Below, piece by piece: positions 61,401 to 64,000 of a DNA stretch of 64,000 bases; position 1 is the stretch's first letter, and each line of letters starts with the position of its first letter. The stretch is taken from contig JAJYET010000005.1 of assembly GCA_021785655.1 (NCBI GenBank), forward strand, positions 1 to 64,000, written 5' to 3'. Below the pieces are notes generated by a model, which had not been told where the DNA came from, searched no databases, and saw only the letters and a list, made by a program, of their open reading frames with translations. The translations under genes and the position numbers were made by a program. The DNA comes from a bacterium (GTDB lineage Bacteria > Chloroflexota > Dormibacteria > Aeolococcales > Bog-877).

Positions 61401-62016
61401 GCTGGTGGAGCTGAACCACGGGTATCTCGCCAAGTACGCCGCCCACGGGTACGCCGAGACGGTGAACAAGGCGCAGGGCACGACGGCCGACGTGGGGCTG
61501 GTGCTGGCCGACAGCTCCAGCCTCAGCTCCCAGTTCGGCCAGGTGGCGCTCACCCGGGGCCGGGAGGACAACCGGATCTACTTCGCCGGACCAAGGCCCG
61601 TGGACCCCGAGCACCACCTTCCTGAGGAACAGGCTCCCTCAGAGGACGACCAGTGGAAGCTCATCTTCGCCGGGCTCACCCGAGACCGGAGCAAGGAGCT
61701 GGCCAGCGAGGTGATCGCCGCCCTCGACCGGGACGACCGGCAGGCCGTGGAGAAGGCGCTGGCCGCCAGCGTCGAGGTCACCAGGGCGGCGGCCCAGGTG
61801 GAGAGAGACCGGCTGGCGGCCCAGGCGGTCAAGGCCGAGGGTGAGGCCCTCGCTCGGCGCGACCTGCAGGCCATCGAGGCGATGCAGGCCGAAGAGGCCG
61901 CCAAGACCTCCGAAGAGAGGGAGGCGGAGCGGAGGAGAGCCGACCACGAGGCCGACGAGCACCGCCAGCAGCACCAGTCGCACGGCATGCAGCGGACACG
62001 GGGGCCGCGACCCTGA
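58495..62016 (+). CDS. MobF-family conjugative relaxase-helicase (TrwC/TraI type) with split tyrosines
   Basis: The 1173-residue protein has a TrwC relaxase domain and an SF1 helicase. The first Tyr pair is at 12-13 (DPAYYLRCVA). About 110 residues of DUF3892-like repeats follow (36-150). The second pair is at 166-167 (ILGYYSEHGEAPGQWIG), and the metal triad is HLHTH at 323-327. The helicase has Walker A SPAGHGKTT (~640), VVLLVDEVSVVD, LVLVGDPQQLG and VALTRGREDNR. The C-terminus is an Ala/Glu-rich coiled coil. It nicks oriT and unwinds DNA for transfer. ATG 58495 replaces the track's 58207. Confidence 0.92.
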   Translation: MWTVAVIKDPAYYLRCVADRATAQELGLRRLAEATMVAYELADGTTLEASEVHALRRQVKVAGLRLADGREVALDLVEVLRDGRHVAGYRLADKTVVEKEDAQRVTLTRRRLAAYRLADGTTLAKGELRAITAGETLAGLTDAEGRPVEAAMVAIRDQMNGRILGYYSEHGEAPGQWIGKGALEDLGLTGLVSLDENRQAYERLMAGLHPVTGERLTHGQPGGERVSGFDHLVTVPKSVSLLWGLTTDQAVREAIEAAHKESITEALGWLESQISVARRGHASGGENDKHPDTIHHVPTTGVIGVRFQHRATRPGEGDPCGDPHLHTHVTIANLAHGQDGQWNALDAQLMYPHLRTASFVEQAAFRRLAVQKLAALGHHIEWTQPVNGHAEIKGLERRDWIEAFSRRSAEADAALERKELIEEVGSGPSKARDQAGHATRRAKETGLATSELVADWQARAAEIGLGPGQVEAALRRQATPEAEPELTPKLATQLAQDLTEQQNVFGLGDAIQAVANAARLGMTVARAVEMAKELTHGATDQIVALKQTARTVIRRDDGRVVKVRLNDEMAECFTTKEVIRLESQVITIAKERRLAGVGLARPEALAAALAAHPELGEDQVAMVTGLCTDGAGVAIALSPAGHGKTTALRPAAQAWQDSGFTVLATAQMAARAHDLGEGVGLDPKRAMTIAALRQRVEGTDDMPVGTPLPQGVVLLVDEVSVVDLRDLAALECHVRAADGKLVLVGDPQQLGSIGPGAPLVELPQVAPTYELVENRRQTATERDADGKEILGPDGKPIYWERSAIEGLRRGAWGLANPEEYQRWAAEKARGTGEDAPTASGLIGFALQDYDRHGRIVYAEGESRAAKADLIKQAAQDYLSAKDSGQSVALMAHTHKDRLSLNAVIRSELIQRGEVAADGMKAGDLEVAAGDTLQVLKNSRKLGLDNSDLVRVEGIDKEKKIASVRRPDGELVELNHGYLAKYAAHGYAETVNKAQGTTADVGLVLADSSSLSSQFGQVALTRGREDNRIYFAGPRPVDPEHHLPEEQAPSEDDQWKLIFAGLTRDRSKELASEVIAALDRDDRQAVEKALAASVEVTRAAAQVERDRLAAQAVKAEGEALARRDLQAIEAMQAEEAAKTSEEREAERRRADHEADEHRQQHQSHGMQRTRGPRP

Positions 62017-62017
62017 G

Positions 62018-62404
62018 ATGGGCTCGCTATTCGCGCCGCTAGCCATCCTGGCCCTTGGGGCAGTCGCGGCCCTGGCCGGGGCTCGGAGGCCCTCGGGCCG
62101 CCGGCCACTGGTTCCGGCCCTCCCACGCAGGGACCTCGACCGCGAGCAGGCGGGCGATCCAGCCACTCCCGCGTTCGAGCTGGCCGTGCTGAGCCATCAC
62201 CCGGACCCCTTGGTGCGCCTCCAGGTGGCGCTGAATCCCAGCACCGACGGCTGGACCCGCGAGCGCCTCGACGCCGACGACGAGCTGGAAGTCCTCCGCT
62301 CCGGCTACGGGGAAGGGCGCGGGGCACGGGCCGCCAGCTCGGGCACCTGGCCGTGGTCGCTGCCCGGCGACCTCGACGCTTGGCGGCTGTCTTGGGCGGC
62401 CTGA
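62018..62404 (+). CDS. Small membrane-anchored protein with HEAT-like motif
   Basis: The 128-residue product begins with a single hydrophobic segment (LFAPLAILALGAVAALAGA) followed by a basic stretch. The central part AVLSHHPDPLVRLQVALNPSTDGWTRERLDADDELEVL matches the repeat unit of variant HEAT/leucine-rich proteins (LA-HP-x-VR-x-VA-x-NP). It starts one base after the relaxase stop, so it is co-expressed with it. It may attach transfer proteins to the membrane; unproven. Confidence 0.6.
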   Translation: MGSLFAPLAILALGAVAALAGARRPSGRRPLVPALPRRDLDREQAGDPATPAFELAVLSHHPDPLVRLQVALNPSTDGWTRERLDADDELEVLRSGYGEGRGARAASSGTWPWSLPGDLDAWRLSWAA

Positions 62405-62467
62405 CGTGGGCAATTTCCCGGCTCGCCCACGGGTGAGACGCTCCAGCGAAGGCCAAGGAGGTGCCAG

Positions 62468-63169
62468 ATGAACAGCAGCCATCGCGGAGCGGTGATCGCA
62501 CTGGCGATGCTGGCGGGCACGCTCGGTCTCAGCTCGCTCCTCGCGGTGTCCGGCTCGGCGGCCCCCGCCGGGCCCAGTCGCCCTGCCGCCGTGGCCAGCA
62601 CCCAGGTCCTGGGCAGCCTGCCCCGCCCGAGCCAGGTGAGGCCCGCGGACGTGGCCGTCAAGAGCACCCCTACCCCGTCGCCCTCGGCCGACCCCACCGA
62701 GCAGCCCAGCACAGCTGCTGCGCCCCGGCCTACGACCGTGGCCGCTGCGCCGCCGTCGCGGCCAGCTCCTACTCATACGCCGTGGCCGACTCCCCGGCCG
62801 GTGGCCACCCCCAGGCCAACTCCCGTCCCCACGCCCCCAGGACCCATCGACAGCGGCCCCCTGCCCGCTCTGACTTGGACCGTGGTGAACCAGGGCGGCG
62901 CGCCCGTTGTGTCCACCGGCAGCTCGGTCAGCGCCTCCTACACCTATCCGCCGGGCACCTACACCACCGGGATCGCCGTCTCCACAAGCTGGGGCAACTA
63001 CTCCCTGTGCGCGACGGAGACCGAGATCGACACGAGCGGGTCCACGACCTTCACGTCCACCTACGAGACGTGCGGCGTGGACCAGTCCTGGCAGGGCCTG
63101 GGAAGTGGTGGCGGCTCGCCCGACACCGCCGAGTCGATCACCGTCACCCTGTCCTGGTACCAGCCGTAG
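62468..63169 (+). CDS. Secreted Pro/Thr-rich protein with C-terminal beta-domain
   Basis: The 233-residue protein has a good ribosome site (GGAGG), a signal peptide (AVIALAMLAGTLGLSSLLAVSGSAA), a ~90-residue Pro/Thr/Ala linker (TPWPTPRPVATPRPTPVPTPPGP) and a ~85-residue beta-rich domain (TWTVVNQGG...ASYTYPPGTYTTGIAVSTSWGNYSLCATETEIDTSGSTTFTSTYETCG) with two cysteines. The linker would let the domain cross the cell wall. It follows the relaxase and may aid cell contact or be cargo. No family recognised. Confidence 0.65.
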   Translation: MNSSHRGAVIALAMLAGTLGLSSLLAVSGSAAPAGPSRPAAVASTQVLGSLPRPSQVRPADVAVKSTPTPSPSADPTEQPSTAAAPRPTTVAAAPPSRPAPTHTPWPTPRPVATPRPTPVPTPPGPIDSGPLPALTWTVVNQGGAPVVSTGSSVSASYTYPPGTYTTGIAVSTSWGNYSLCATETEIDTSGSTTFTSTYETCGVDQSWQGLGSGGGSPDTAESITVTLSWYQP

Positions 63170-63511
63170 GGGCCGGCGCGAACACAGGTTAGTCCCGCGA
63201 CGCCTGTGTCAATCCACTTCCCCGTACGTCGCAAGTCGATCCCGGTCTGCCGGTCGAGCCTCCTTGGCCACCGGGCTCCTGCCGTTCGTCCATGTTACTC
63301 ATCGGTAACCAGGGACCCCATTCCACGCAACTGCGCGTACACTCGCAGGTCACGAAGACGCGATCGAGCACGGGAGGAACAAAAGGAACATTTCGTCACC
63401 GGTCACTCTTCGCCGAAGGCGGGCTAGACAGCAGCTCGCCCCTCCGCTTGGGGCGTAGGGTGGCCGTGCGTTGATACGAACCGTTCAAGTACACACAAAC
63501 GGGGGGGCACT
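63170..63511. other. 342-bp gap, no gene supported
   Basis: Short ORFs here have no recognisable content. Base composition is a little lower in GC towards the right, as in the next gene. A promoter for the C39-like gene is expected but no hexamer pair stands out. I looked for a copy of the selC 3' end and did not find one. Confidence 0.4.
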
Positions 63512-64000
63512 ATGCGATCGTTTACTACGCGGCTCGCGCTTGTCGGCGCATTGGTATGCGGGCTGGCAACAGCCTTCTCCGGGACCGTCCAAGCGGCCAG
63601 CGCGACGACGACTGCATCGCCATCAGCCCCGACGCTCACAGCTTCACAAGTCGCTGCGGTCGCAGGATACAAGGCTAGTCATGACACAGAAGCGGCCCAG
63701 ATAGCCGCCCTTGGTGCGCAGTACGCGGCTCTGAATGCCACGAAGACGCAAGCCTTTCAAGACGGCACCGTCACAAGACCTGGAGCCCCACGGGGTTCTC
63801 GCGGCAGTGGCATTAGTCCAAACATTCTCTGCTGCGGCAATCCTAATCCGCCGAGCGAAGCGGTTGTTCCCTACCTGGTCCAATATGGACAGGACACTGG
63901 TTGGTTCTGCGGCCCGGCCACGGTCGCCGAGATGTCTGCGACCGTACCTGGACCGAGCGCGTACAACTTGAACCAGTACGCTGTCGCGAGCTACATGGGG
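63512..64000 (+). CDS. Secreted C39-like cysteine peptidase, N-terminal part (runs off window)
   Basis: An ATG at 63512 after GGGGGGG opens a frame that stays open to the last base (163 codons) and is not in the ORF track. It encodes a signal peptide (MRSFTTRLALVGALVCGLATAFSGTVQAA), a helical pro-region (LTASQVAAVAGYKASHDTEAAQIAAL) and then VPYLVQYGQDTGWFCGPATVAEMSA. The WFCGPATVAEM block is the active-site Cys of C39_2/papain-like peptidases. The His and Asp would lie beyond the window. It may process or degrade secreted peptides. Confidence 0.75.
   Translation, partial: MRSFTTRLALVGALVCGLATAFSGTVQAASATTTASPSAPTLTASQVAAVAGYKASHDTEAAQIAALGAQYAALNATKTQAFQDGTVTRPGAPRGSRGSGISPNILCCGNPNPPSEAVVPYLVQYGQDTGWFCGPATVAEMSATVPGPSAYNLNQYAVASYMG

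Larger units (their letters stand above)
43815..64000. mobile_element. Integrated mobilizable or conjugative element at selC (right end outside window)
   Basis: A tRNA gene, a tyrosine integrase 85 bases away pointing at it, a ParA partition module, ribbon-helix-helix proteins and a MobF relaxase together define an integrative element. Cargo between them has variable base composition, with a clearly lower-GC block at ~49,250-52,440. No VirB4/VirD4-type genes, replication initiator or attR copy is recognisable, so the element may be mobilizable only or may extend to the right. Confidence 0.75.

Overview
The window is high-GC DNA, roughly 70% G+C by eye, from a Gram-positive-type or deep-branching Terrabacteria genome. 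I favour a Chloroflexota/Dormibacterota-like or actinobacterial host. The pointers are an F420 (deazaflavin)-dependent nitroreductase, a small double zinc-ribbon protein, lipobox lipoproteins, GTG/TTG starts, many ATGA/GTGA start-stop overlaps, and several promoters whose -10 box sits 6-10 bases from the start codon (leaderless initiation). No 16S or marker gene is present, so the phylum is an inference.

Bases 1-43,800 are ordinary chromosome with scattered insertion scars. An IS607-type element cuts the first gene (an MBL-fold hydrolase). An IS5-type remnant, an EamA/MFS deletion chimera, and IS3-like and IS1380-like fragments follow further in. Between the scars lie: two aldo/keto reductases with a MarR regulator, a D-aminopeptidase, a sedolisin protease and an HD phosphohydrolase; Mrp facing Fur; a MarR-methyltransferase fusion coupled to a class II aldolase; a proton pyrophosphatase; a WYL regulator facing a dienelactone hydrolase-DinB fusion; an SDR without its catalytic Tyr/Lys; a HadA/HadB-like dehydratase pair; a LysM-CHAP protein and a D,D-carboxypeptidase; a hybrid kinase/response-regulator pair; a TetR-controlled ABC-2 exporter with a complete promoter/operator; an ECF sigma/membrane partner pair; and a tyrosine phenol-lyase-like enzyme with a FadR regulator and a DAO-type oxidase.

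From about 43,815 to the right edge the window enters an integrated mobile element. Its left end is a tRNA-Sec (selC) gene followed at once by a tyrosine integrase. The element carries a metallophosphoesterase and a coiled-coil PD-(D/E)XK-like gene (with a duplicated scrap of the former), a GT87-like membrane protein, a lower-GC block of secreted proteins (GH25/DUF1906-like, DUF4232-like, propeller lipoprotein), a protease-less Lon-like AAA+ ATPase, a small secreted Gly/Ala-rich protein coupled to a two-TM protein (bacteriocin/immunity-like), a ParA/RHH partition module with CACGTG-containing direct repeats, two coupled ribbon-helix-helix proteins, and a large MobF relaxase-helicase. No type IV secretion genes and no right end are visible, so it is either a mobilizable element or an ICE that continues past the window.

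The most unusual items are: a MobF relaxase whose two tyrosine pairs are about 150 residues apart, separated by DUF3892-like repeats; a selC gene whose 3' half looks altered at the integration site; the bacteriocin-like pair; and a C39-like peptidase gene that runs off the right edge and is missing from the ORF track.
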